From: Dioscorea cayenensis subsp. rotundata
Taxonomy: Eukaryota > Streptophyta > Magnoliopsida > Dioscoreales > Dioscoreaceae
Length of the DNA stretch: 64,000 nt
Reading direction: 5' to 3'
NCBI RefSeq assembly: GCF_009730915.1
Contig: NC_052476.1
Span: forward strand, 17,018,162-17,082,161
Shown here: in pieces, positions 35,054 to 49,268 of the stretch
Layout: each line of letters starts with the position of its first letter
Numbering within the stretch: the stretch's first letter is position 1
Notes under the pieces: generated by a model
What the model saw: the letters and a program-made list of their open reading frames with translations, nothing else
Databases searched by the model: none
What the model was told of the DNA's origin: nothing
Position numbers and translations under genes: made by a program

Positions 35054-35247
35054 TACTTGGAGACGGTTTCCTTATGGACCTGGAGGACATGAATGGCCAT
35101 GCCACCGGCGGTGGATAGCTTTTTATGGCAAACATGGCATTTGAAGTGCTTGGCCTTCTGATGCTGGACAAGGATCTTCTCATCGTCGAACTCTCGGTCG
35201 CAGTAGTAGCACCAGACCTTGGACGCCCTCTTCTTCTTCTTCCCCAT
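30750..35247 (-). CDS. SUF4: SUF4/BuGZ-like C2H2 zinc-finger protein
   Basis: Exons read 5' to 3' on the minus strand: 35247-35057, 33405-33308, 33088-32962, 32868-32465, 31862-31723, 31636-31583 and 30821-30750. All junctions are GT/AG and phases agree, giving 361 residues (Arabidopsis SUF4 has about 367). Residues 1-64 hold two zinc fingers: [20 protein letters not shown] and [25 protein letters not shown] and GMQGIPPE follow, then a long Pro-rich low-complexity middle (exon 4). The conserved tail has [39 protein letters not shown] and the end [17 protein letters not shown]4 binds the FLC promoter with the FRI complex in Arabidopsis; the animal homologue BuGZ loads Bub3 at kinetochores. Nuclear location is expected. 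The gene looks intact. Confidence 0.95.
35021..35049. repeat. (GA)n microsatellite beside the first SUF4 splice donor
   Basis: About 14 GA units. On the transcribed (minus) strand it is a CT tract that begins a few bases after the donor GTATCTCC (35056-35051) of intron 1. Confidence 0.95.
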
Positions 35248-35376
35248 CCCAAGCTCGGATCAGAGATCTAGGGTTAGGGTTTCAATCTAGGGTTTGTTAT
35301 CTCGGGAAGAAGACGACCTCTCTCTCTCTCTCTCTCGCTCGTGTTTTCAAAGACGGTTCGGATCCGGTTCAAGTAA

Positions 35377-35524
35377 GCTGATTTCTTTTCGGATTCGGAT
35401 TGAAATAAAGCAACAAGATCCGACCCGCTAACCTCCCAAATATCCCGGATTCATGTAGCGGACTTCTTTTCGGATTCGGATTGACTAAAGTAACCAGATC
35501 CGACCCGCTAACCTACCAAACATC
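35377..35524. repeat. Two-copy direct repeat in the SUF4 upstream region
   Basis: Copies at 35377-35444 and 35458-35524 share TTCTTTTCGGATTCGGATTG, then AAAG, then AGATCCGACCCGCTAACCT. The spacing is 81 bp. They lie 130-280 bp upstream of the SUF4 start, beyond a CT-rich leader (35318-35340). Confidence 0.85.
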
Positions 35525-35865
35525 TTATAATAAATATGAATTTTATTTTATCCGGAAATTTACAAAATAATAAAAAAAATAGAGGGTCGATAAAGTAATT
35601 TTCATCAATTTCATTTATATCAATTGATGAAAATAATTCTGAAAAATTCTTTGTGATATATCAATTTTAAAACATTATAATTTGTCTTTCATTTCTCTCT
35701 TTGCATTTGCATTTTTTTTTTTCCTTCAATAAGAACTCAAACCGAATTATTCTAATTTTCTTTAATATAAATGTTAAGAGTAGTTTTCTTTTCACTTTAC
35801 TTCTTTTTATTTTTTTTTATTTTTTTTTGAATGGTTTTAGAATTATTAATGGCATTAGAATTATA

Positions 35866-36338
35866 TAGAGGTGTCCATGACCAGACTGGGCCCAGGCCAA
35901 GGTTTAATAAGAATAGTGACCATGCTTGCCCAAACAACGCATGGCCTGGTTATTTAGACTTGTACTTTTATCCAAGATTCATCCATAATTTTAAACACAT
36001 GACTAAGACTCACCCATATTTAATTTTTAAAAATTAAAATAAAAATAAAATTTTATTTTAAAAAATAAAGTTGACACGCTAAAGCAAAAATAGTTTAATA
36101 ACAAATTAAATCTAAATGAATTTTACATATTTAAATTAGAGCATATAATTTATAATTTATTTTTATTTTTACATAATCTGGTCTAGGCTGGACCCAGACG
36201 TAAAACATCATAAATCTAAACCGGCATATTTTTTAAACCGAAGCACAAAAAATAGACCTAATATTATTATTCGAACCCTCCCATTTTTTCAAGTGGGCCT
36301 TCAGGTTTGGGCGGCAATGCAACCCTTGGATAGGTCTG
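35866..36338. mobile_element. Non-autonomous hAT element (473 bp)
   Basis: Flanked by a perfect 8-bp duplication GAATTATA (35858-35865 and 36339-36346). Ends are TAGAGGTGTCCATGACC at the left and, reverse-complemented, CAGACCTATCCAAGG at the right: imperfect terminal inverted repeats. The subterminal parts have GGGCC-type words (CTGGGCCCAGG, GTGGGCC). No transposase coding is left. Confidence 0.75.
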
Positions 36339-36346
36339 GAATTATA

Positions 36347-37677
36347 CTCCTATATTCATATTAATTTTGATGCTCGAAGGGTACAGACTACAGAGGAAAA
36401 TCAATGCATACTTATTTTCCATTTGGGAAGTTTACTTTAGTTAACTCTAAACCAGCATCTTAGCTTGAAAATTTTTGGGCATCAAGATAAATGAAGTAGG
36501 AATTAATTGTGAAACATGTTACTGTAGCTTGGAGGAAATGCTTAAATATTCTATGTAGCAACAAAAATAAACTGAAAAAATCAACAGAAAATTCTATACA
36601 AAATCAAATCATAAGCAAAAAGTTTAGCAGATAAGACATCAGTTATATGTTAAACAGAACTCAGACTTGCTAGATCTTCACCATCAGAAACAAGTTTTAC
36701 AATTCATTGAAGCATGACCAGCTATCAAACAGCAAACAGAACTACATCCTGAACCCAAACCATCAGCAATCTCCGAAGAAAAGTTAAAGCTTGCCGGCTA
36801 ACAAGAATAATAATCATGTTTAGATTTCCTTCATTCTACCAGATTAATAATCCAAAGCTAAGCTCCACAAGAATTGGAAATATGAAGAAAAAGCGCAAGT
36901 GCATGGCTTAAGGAGTGAAAACTAAAGTCCCAATACCTAATCTAAATTCTTAAGAGAAGGCAGGAATTTAATGTACCCTTTAGAATGAGAATTCCTTTTC
37001 CTTTCCCAGGAGATTGTATGCTGATTGCTGAACATGCGTTTCCCCATGGCAAGTCATGAGGTTATAATTTTTCCATAACATCCTATGTCTTTCTATTTTG
37101 TCCTAAAGCTAAAGCATCTTTGTGAGTGATAGAATAGTCTTCAGCGTTACTCTTGTAGTATTATAGTTCTACAAATGCATCTCAAAGATAGTAAATCAAG
37201 TGCGTCTCAATAAAGCACTTGAAAGGCCAACATTATTACGTTCTTCAACAAACTTAATAAGACAAGCATTTCTACAAACTTCTGAGCAGTCACTGCCATC
37301 ATCATGTATTTAACCAATTTCAAATATAATGACATGCACAGAAGTCAGTATTCTAGCTGTCAAAAGATAAAGCGACAGTAAGGAAACATCCAAGATAGAA
37401 AGGAGAGCATCATTGCAATGCAAATATGAAGATCATGCTGACCATGAATGATCAACAACAATGAAGATTAAAGAGTCTTCCATTTGAATGATGCAGTAGT
37501 GTAGATAGGTGATAAAAGATATTGAAACTCTTAAGACTAACTTTTACACAGCCTTGCAAACAGCAACAAGCAATTAACATAGCATTAAACTCCCATCAAC
37601 CACTGACGTGATTTTGTGTAATTTCACAGAATGATGCATTCCTCATGTAACCATGGAAATGATAACCTAATTCTAAT
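36347..37677. other. Intergenic region
   Basis: No gene or recognisable element is seen over about 1.3 kb between a hAT insertion and a tandem repeat. The sequence is moderately AT-rich and not low-complexity, so an unrecognised relic or distal untranslated region is possible. Confidence 0.4.
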
Positions 37678-38043
37678 GCATAGAAAGGCGAAGTAACATT
37701 ACTGAACTGTTAAATTTCATAAATCTAGAATCAAATAGACATCAATCATTCAATTGTCATCCATAATATGAAAATTTACCATTACTTTCATAATGAATCA
37801 AAAGAGTAATTCAGGAATCAAAGGAATAACACAGAAATACATACATACATATATATAATGCATAAAAAGGCGAAGAACTACAATGAATGCTTTACTAAAC
37901 TGTGAAATTTCAAAAATCTAGAATCAAATAGCCATCAATCATTTGATCACCATTAAACATATGAAAATCTAGCATTATATTCATACTAGATCAGAAAAAT
38001 AATTCAGAAATCAAAGGTATAACACAGACATCCGTTTATATAC

Positions 38044-38088
<45 letters not shown>

Positions 38089-38290
38089 AAAAAGGAGAGG
38101 TAACTCCAGTGAATGTATTACCAAACAGTGAAATTTCAAAAAAATATGGAATCAAACAACCATCAATCATTTGATCGCCTTCAAACAATCTAGCATTATA
38201 TTCATATTGCATCAGAAGAGTAATTCACAAATCATAGCTATACTAAAGACATACATTTATATATATATAAATATATATATATAATTTCAA
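37678..38290. repeat. Three-copy ~200-bp tandem repeat
   Basis: Units begin near 37678, 37858 and 38090. Shared blocks are GTGAAATTTC (or TTAAATTTC), CATCAATCATTTGATC, and CTAGCATTATATTCATA followed by a CAGAAG-AGTAATTCA block. Each ends in a TA microsatellite, which in the second copy (38040-38088) is (TA)n followed by (TG)n. The repeat lies just 3' of the DUF2358 gene. Confidence 0.85.
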
Positions 38291-38406
38291 GAACATCATT
38301 TATCCATGAAAACTTACCAAAGTTATCACCTTTCTGGAACTTCTAGCATTTTATCCATCTTCTTATATACACTCCATGCTTCCTTTTGTGAAGAAGAAGA
38401 AGAAGG

Positions 38407-39270
38407 CTATGAACAGCTCGCCATCAATCCTTCAAGAGAAAACCCATCACAACCCTCCCTTACCAAAGTCCCCCTGACCGCCCTGTAGAGCTCCAACCAC
38501 GAGCTCGCTCCAGCATCGTCCATGGCGTCCCAGCGGAACGTGAGATTAGGGCTCGCCGGGCAGGCAGAGGCGGCCACCAAATCAAGCACCGTCGCCGGCT
38601 TCACAACCCGAGGGAAATTAAACGCAAGGTTGTCAACCTTATGCTCATAGATTTTCCCATTGCGATCGACCTTATACCTCGACGTACCCTGGAACCGGCC
38701 CCGCGCCTCCCACGGCACACGCGGGACCCCTTGCATCTCCCACCGGATCAAGATCATCGTCTCCGACGGCTGCCAAACTCTCAACACCTCAACCCCGATT
38801 TCCCTAAAGAGAACGCGGCCATGGAAGCGAAGCGCCCAGAAGATGAGCTTATAGTTGTCGATGCCGCAGAAGGTGTTGAGCGGATCCACGAAGGTGATGT
38901 CCTCCCTGAGATCAAACTCCATGAATTCCAAACTCCGATTGCAAAACCAAATCATCGAGAAGGTAAATCAAGAGTACCTATAGATTTCGAAGTTGAGATC
39001 GTTGAGGAAGAGTGCGGGGAGATCGTCGCGGAGAGTGCGGACGGCGAGGCCGAGGTTGAGGTAGAAGTCGTCCTTGCCGCCATGACCGGAGGGGAGAGGT
39101 TGGTCGGAGAGGTGCCGGAGCTTGGAGTCGCGGAGAGGAGGAGGAGGAGGGTGGAGGTCGGGGAGGGAGGAGGAGGTGTGGAAATGGTGAGGGAGGGCAT
39201 TTTGGGAAGGAAATTTTGGGTGGGGGTGGAGAGGAAGAGGTGGGGAGAGTTTGGGAAGAAGGAAGGCCAT
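38407..39270 (-). CDS. DUF2358 family protein, probably plastid-targeted
   Basis: Two exons: 39270-38978 and 38905-38407, with a 72-base GT/AG intron, giving 263 residues. The N-terminus MAFLLPKLSPPLPLHPHPK is Pro/Ser-rich with few acids and suggests an organelle transit peptide. The family core follows: LALRDDLPALFLNDL-like (here VRTLRDDLPALFLNDLNFEI), then EDITFVDPLNTFCGIDNYKL, FWALRFHGRVLFREIGVEVL, IRWEMQGVPRVPWEARGRFQ and GTSRYKVDRNGKIYEHKVDN. The fold is NTF2-like and no biochemical role is established to my knowledge. The first exon is GC-rich. Reading straight through the intron would also stay open but would insert non-conserved residues; the conserved R-E-D junction supports splicing. 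Confidence 0.9.
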
Positions 39271-39562
39271 TTTGGGCGCTGGTTTGGTTTGGAGATTTTT
39301 TTTATTATTATTATTTTTTTAAATTTTTTTCAGGGTTCTCAAGAGTGAAGGAGAGATTGGGCACCTTGATAAAGCTAAAACCATTTAAATTGTGGGATCT
39401 TTTATTATTATTATTTTTATTAATTTAATATATATTTCCTTTTTAAAATTTTTTTATTGATGTGGTTGTAGATAATTGTCCTAAATAGGGTGGTTAATTC
39501 AAAAATTAATAAATTTTAATGATAAATAGATAAAAATATAATTTTTTTTCTCTAAAATTTTA

Positions 39563-39855
39563 CTCCTCCACCGGTTCTTTTAATATTTTAATTAATTTAT
39601 ATGAATTAAAAAAGTTAATTAAAGTTAAGTGGTAATCTAAATTTATATTAATTTTTAATGTTATTTTTATTTAAAATATGATGTAATAAAATATGTAGTT
39701 GAATATGATTTATTGAAAATTGTAGAAGTACATTAAATTAAATATAAAATATAAATTTAAAAAATTAATATTTTATATTTTATGAATTTTTTAAATGAAT
39801 AAATAAAAAAATTAGGGAAAAAGTTTAAAATGAGTCAAATAAAAACGAGATGGAG
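39563..39855 (+). mobile_element. MITE copy A (Stowaway-like, TA target)
   Basis: Starts TACTCCTCCACCGG and ends GATGGAGTA, giving short inverted ends next to TA dinucleotides. The interior (TTATTTTTATTTAAAATATG and onwards) reappears in reverse complement at 42320-42563, which shows that this is one repeat family. Confidence 0.7.
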
Positions 39856-40241
39856 TAAGTTACTAAATATAAATTTTTATAGTTAAAATAATTTTTTTAA
39901 AAAATTTATCTCACATGCCGAAAATCAATTATGGCTAAGACCTTGCCACCATGCAATAATTTAAACGTACATATATATTAATCAGTTTGATAAAATGATT
40001 GGGCTTAAATCAAATTCGAATCTGCCTCCGCCAACCTTGACTTATGGGCCAATAATTTAAGTTTGAAAGTGAGTGAAGATTTGTAATAATTTCCTAAATT
40101 TATAAAATTATCATAAATAAATATTTTTGTCTTATTCCTTGAACAATAGATAGATTGATTGGCATAAGACCTTACTTGATGGGGAATATTCCCATCATGC
40201 TTCCAATATATACCCTCAAATAGATTCTTGTACCTTTTCTC

Positions 40242-41825
40242 TAGAGTTGCAAGATGGGCCGGACCAGCCCGGCACGGCCTGGGCACGGTGCGGCCCGAGC
40301 ACTGTACGTGCTCGGGCCGGCCCGGCCCGGCTTGCAATCGTGCCGGGCCGGCACGGCCCACCGTACAGGGGGGGTCAGCCCAGCCCGTGGCACGACCCAA
40401 GCCAGCTGGGCTGGGCCGGGCCGGGCGGCCCACCTTTTTTATTTTAAATTATAAATTCTTTAAAAATATTGTAAAATTTGTAAAAATTATATAAAATACT
40501 TTAAAAATACTAAAAATTAAGGAAATTTTTAAGAAAAATCTAAATATCATAAAATATAAGTTTCTTGATTGTAAAAAATGTACAACACATAAAGACTATA
40601 GAAAAAATAATTAAAAATATGCAAAAAAAATTAAATTTACATGAATACAAAAAAGACAATTTTTTAAAATTTAACATAATATTAGAAAATAAAATTACAT
40701 TGAAAAAATAGAGATAAACTAAAAATAAATTACAAATAGATATAGGAAAAAAATTGCCATTTATTTAAAAACTATGAAAACAACTTAGAAAATTACAAAC
40801 TTCGAAACAATTTATAAAATGCCTTTTCAAATTACAAACTATGAAAAACTATGTTTGTCGGCATACCTTTTCAAATGACCCGTTCCACCCGAAGTTTGAC
40901 AAGAAAAATTTTTTTGCATTTTTTTACAAATGGCACGAGTCCCTTTGTTTGGAATTTCAACAATATTATAAAAATTGCCATACACCAAGTTCTTTTTCTT
41001 GTGCTTGTTTGAGGGCTTGTTACTAGGCGCTCCCATATTAGGGGATTCGATGTGAGCTCGAGGCTCAGAGTGTGAATCATCAAAAATTTTTGGAGTTGTT
41101 TTTCATTAAAAAAATGGTGTATCGAAAGGAAAAATTGGGAGAGCCGCCATTATAAAAAAATAAAAAAAGGGTTTAGGGTTACCTCAACCTTGATGATGTA
41201 AATTTAATTCGTGGATTTCTTGAAAATTCCGAATTGATGAATTGATGAAAAGGTGGGGAAATTGCCGCATTGATGAAACACTTGAGCCGAATTTGACAAA
41301 CTTCAAATCTTGAACTTGAAGAGATTGAGAACTAAAAGAGCTTGGAGACTTCAATGATTGAGAGATTAGAACAAGAATGAGTAATTTGGTGTGGAGAAAT
41401 ATGTAAGTGTTTGAGGGTATTTATAGATTTTTTAAAATCTTCTAATTCCCAAAATACCCTTGTGAACTAGCCGTTTATTGTTGGTAAAAAGGGTAAAAAA
41501 GTAATTACATTTTAAAGTCTAAAATAGCCTTAAAAACTAGCCGTTTTATAGTTGTTAGAGGGGCTACAATAGTCATTTTCCAATATTTAAATTAATTAAA
41601 AAAATTGGCGGGCAGTGTCGGGCCCGCCAACGATAACGTGTGGCGGGCGTCTTTGGGTCGGCCCTGCGTGCTCGGGCCAAGCACGGCCCATGGCGGGCCA
41701 GCGGGCCACCGAGGGCATGGCTCGGCATGGCAGTCGTAGTTGATCCGTGCAGGGCCGAGCACGCAGCCCAAACCGTCTTTGGGCCGTCTGGGGCACAGGG
41801 CCCAAGACGCCCAGTTGCACCTCTA
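40242..41825 (-). mobile_element. Non-autonomous hAT element with GGGCC-rich ends (1584 bp)
   Basis: Perfect 8-bp target duplication CTTTTCTC (40234-40241 and 41826-41833). Inverted ends TAGAGTTGCAAGATGGGC (left) and TAGAGGTGCAACTGGGC (right, reverse-complemented). Both subterminal ~200 bp are packed with GGGCC/CGGCC/GCACGGCC words, while the interior is AT-rich. A broken BED finger of the transposase remains inside; the catalytic and dimerisation parts are gone. Confidence 0.92.
40839..41083 (-). pseudogene. hAT transposase BED zinc-finger remnant
   Basis: The minus strand at 41036-40839 reads MGAPSNKPSNKHKKKNLVYG, then KGTRAICKKMQKNFSCQTSG and GTGHLKRYADKHS. This matches the BED finger of plant hAT transposases (C-KxC...GTGHLKRH). 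The second Cys of the finger is Met here. It ends where an internal deletion removed the rest. Confidence 0.7.
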
Positions 41826-41854
41826 CTTTTCTCCTTGTGAATATATATATATAT

Positions 41855-42110
41855 GAGGACCAATCCTCTATGGATATCCATAGATAAAAAATCTATGGAT
41901 GTCCATTATCAGCCGTTGGATCTCGATCTAACGGCTAACATTGATGAACAGTAGATGCTACAGTAATATAAACAATAATTACTGTTTGAAACAGTATAAT
42001 GAACAGTGATATTGTTTATCAATGTCAGCCGTTGGATCATGATCCAATGACTAATAATTGGCCGTCCATAGATTTCTTATCTATGGACGTCCATAGGGGA
42101 TGTAAATTCT
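41855..42110. mobile_element. Foldback MITE with ~85-bp inverted arms
   Basis: Left arm 41855-41950 and right arm 42025-42110 are reverse complements with few mismatches. Both carry CTATGGA-TCCATAGATAA and CAGCCGTTGGATC. The left arm holds the perfect 18-bp palindrome TCTATGGATATCCATAGA. The element sits inside a TA microsatellite, so the target duplication is probably TA. Confidence 0.75.
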
Positions 42111-42319
42111 ATATATATATATATATATATTAGTCATTATTCACAAGTATAATGTTTTAAAAAATAAAAATGAGCATATCAAAGGTTAATTAATTAGTTT
42201 TAATCAATGTTAATAGGATACCCAGTGTCAGAACATCCTAATATGAGAGAGTATCAACACTTGAATTTAATTAAAACTGTGAACACAACTGTGTATATAA
42301 ATATATAAATAAATATATA

Positions 42320-42563
42320 CTACCTTCTTTATTTTTTATTTGGCTATTTAAAAATTCACGAACATTAAATATTTTTCTTAATTTATTATTTATATTTAAT
42401 ATAGATTTACAACTTCTAATAAATCATAATTCAACTACACATTTTTATTAAATTATATTTTAAATAAAAATAATATGAAAAATTAATTAGATTTCTAACT
42501 AACTTTAACTTTTTTTTTAATTTATGTGAATTAATTAAAAGAGATAAGGAAAAAAAACTAGAG
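42320..42563 (-). mobile_element. MITE copy B, inverted relative to copy A
   Basis: Ends CTACCTTCTTTATTTTTTAT and, reverse-complemented, CTCTAGTTTTTTTTCCTTAT, next to TA. The reverse complement of its middle (CATATTATTTTTATTTAAAA, then TGTAGTTGAATTATGATTTA) aligns with copy A at about 39657-39720. Confidence 0.65.
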
Positions 42564-42917
42564 TATATACATGCACAAATGCACTTGAGTATTCTTTGAA
42601 TTTTGAAGATAAAACAAGCCCTTTATAAGATAATATGAAAGCGTGAAGTGTGAACCATGTTTTTTACAAAAATAAAAAACATTATAATAAAATAAGTTCT
42701 TTTTAAGATAAGAAAAAGAAAACTTAAGACAAATGGTTTAATGAAAACCACTATTTAAAAAGTAAAAAATTTATATATATATATATATATATAATGCAAT
42801 TTAAAAGACAAAATAATTTAAAATTTGAAAAATAAGAAAAAAGTAAAATAAGAAATATATAAGTGAAACCAAAAACTCTGCTTTTCAAATGAGCAATATA
42901 AAATAAGATTATGTGAG

Positions 42918-43906
42918 TAGAGATAGCAATTTGTACCCTACCCGACAGGTATAACCGTACCCGTACCCGGTCAAAAAGGGTATTACCCTCTTTGACCGGG
43001 TACGGGTAAGGGTATTACCTGTTAGTTTTTGAGCGGGTAAGGGTATGCCCCTACCCTTACCCTTACCTGTTGAAGAGGGTACGGGTCGTACCCTTACCCT
43101 CTCATATATATATATATATATATAATTTTTTTATTAAATTAAACATTTAATCACAATTTACTCAATATCTATTTTCATGGTGATTAATTTGAAAATAATA
43201 CATCAAATTCTTTTAATATATTATTTTAAATTTTATTTAATTTCTATATTTATATTTGATAATATTATCAAAATTGAATTTTAGATATATATTAAGAATC
43301 ATAATTAAATTTAAAAATAAACAAATATAAAAAAAATAATGTTATAATAATTTATTCTATAAATTATAAGAAAACCTTAAAAATAAGATACTAATAAAAA
43401 AACAATTGGATATAATTTATGAGAATTACTTATAATGTTTTTATATTCAAAATCTTACTAGATATTTATAAAATTTGAAGCTATATAAAATATAAATAGT
43501 AGATATATGAAAAAATTTAAAATAAAAACCAAGATAGTTAAACATGAACAAAACAAAAGGTAGAGCCCATTGAGTCCTAAATAAATGTCATTTTTATGTA
43601 ATTATATAATTTAAGATAAGCAAATATATATTAACTTGTAATTTTGAAATTATGGACATGTGTTTAAAGATTGTAATATAATGTATAATTAATTTATTTT
43701 TATTATTATTTAAATTTAATTCGATAATTTGAACAACGGGTAAGCGGGTATCCTGCGGGTATACCCGTACTCTGCGGGTAAGGGTAAGGGTATGATTTTT
43801 TTTATCCTGAAGGGTACGGGTAAGGGTACGGGTATGGGGTAGGGATTACGGGTACGGATAAGAGTTTTGACATACCCTACCCATACCCTACCCGTTGCAA
43901 TCCCTA
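42918..43906. mobile_element. Non-autonomous hAT element with GGGTACGGGTA repeats (989 bp)
   Basis: Perfect 8-bp duplication TATGTGAG (42910-42917 and 43907-43914). Inverted ends TAGAGATAGCAA and TAGGGATTGCAA. Each end has 150-200 bp of GGGTA/GGGTACGGGTAAGGG-type repeats in opposite orientation, separated by an AT-rich core without coding. The pattern is typical of Ac-like hAT elements that keep only end sequences bound by transposase. Confidence 0.92.
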
Positions 43907-44259
43907 TATGTGAGGAATAAATTATTCAAACTAGTCCTTAATGTACCACACTGAATATAAAAGAAAAAAAAGTATAGAATTAATAAATTTTCCTTGGATA
44001 TGTAACACTATTTTGAACACTTCTTTTTACAGTACAGGAACAACCAAACTATCATAAAATTTCACTGGCTTAATACTATAAAACAGTACAGAGATCACAC
44101 AAACTATAATTCTATATATAAAATGGTTAAAATGAAAGACAGTTATTTTCAGGGAGATTGATAAAATAAATTTATACATACAATTAGTTGTCACGGAGAT
44201 TGATAAAACTAAGTTTATACTTATAAAAAATTACTTGTCAACTGTTATTTTAACTTTGG

Positions 44260-48215
<3,956 letters not shown>

Positions 48216-48375
48216 GTGAGGGACTTCTGAAGCTTTCCTCGCACTCTTCTGATCACTGTTTGGCAACGGAAACTTTGGAACTTTATTCCTTACAAAAACA
48301 CTTTTTTTTTTAACTTTATTTTTCAATTTAATCCCATTATTTTATGAAATTATTATATCGCATGACTAACAATTA

Positions 48376-48646
48376 CTCTCTCTCCGTTCCTTTTTTATCT
48401 GTAGTGAATAACCGAATCTCACATGTTAGTTATTTCACATAATTTAATAAAAAATTAGTTATCTTTTCAAAATTACCCCTAATTTATATATTCACATTTT
48501 TTTAATATTAAATTTCAAAAAAAGAATTTGAATAGAGTGTTAGAGTAACTTTGGAAAAAAAAAATAATAAATGCTTCTTGATGTTAAAAAAAATAACAGA
48601 TAAAAAGGAATATGGCTTTATAACAGATAAAAAGAAACGGAGGGAG
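48376..48646. mobile_element. Stowaway MITE (271 bp)
   Basis: Inverted ends CTCTCTCTCCGTTCCTTTTT and, reverse-complemented, CTCCCTCCGTTTCTTTTTAT, with TA on both sides (48374-48375 and 48647-48648). CTCCCTCCGT is the common end of Stowaway elements (Tc1/mariner-related). It lies about 160 bp upstream of the CCT start codon. Confidence 0.88.
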
Positions 48647-48782
48647 TATTTGATCTATTGATACCGAATCTTTTACAATAAAATATTATTAAACTTGTGA
48701 GTACATTCCAGATCTGTATCTCATTAATTTAAAAATTTTAAATAAAAATGTTTGTCATCTAATGTTATAAATAAATAAATAA

Positions 48783-48813
<31 letters not shown>

Positions 48814-48862
48814 AGAAAAAAACGCATAGTTTTGATTTTTATTTTTTAATAAATAAAATGTT

Positions 48863-49122
48863 TTTACTTGTATGTTCCAAATAATTTTCAATAAAATTAA
48901 AATTATCTGTACATCTTAGAAATTTTCTAAAAATAAAAAAATCATTATTATTATTTTTAATAAATTAGATAAGTTAGACACCACAAACAATATTTACTTG
49001 TATGTTCCAAATAATTTTCAATAAAATTGAAATTATCTGTACATCTTAGAAATTTTCTAAAAATAAAAAAATTATTATTATTTTTTTAATAAATTAGATA
49101 AGTTAGGCACCACAAACAATAT
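48863..49122. repeat. Two-copy 130-bp tandem duplication
   Basis: TTTACTTGTATGTTCCAAAT starts each copy (near 48863 and 48993). Both end in TTAG-CACCACAAACAATATT. The copies differ at only a few positions, so the duplication is fairly young. Confidence 0.92.
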
Positions 49123-49268
49123 TGTGCGCAGAAGATAAAAATTATGTCACGATAGATCCAAACACTTGGCCCGAATCGACGTGGGTGTTTAATAAAAAAA
49201 TAAAATAACTTAATTAGATGACAATTATGCATTAAAGGTTCAACACAAGAACAAACAAGCACTCTTTT

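Noticed and set aside
38641..39348. A 235-codon plus-strand frame opposite DUF2358
   Set aside because: A shadow of the GC-rich coding strand. The minus strand carries the conserved family blocks with a spliceable intron.
40228..41881. Open frames of 60-140 codons rich in Gly, Pro, Ala and Arg at both ends of the hAT element
   Set aside because: They follow from the GGGCC-type subterminal repeats, occur in several frames and on both strands, and match no protein family.
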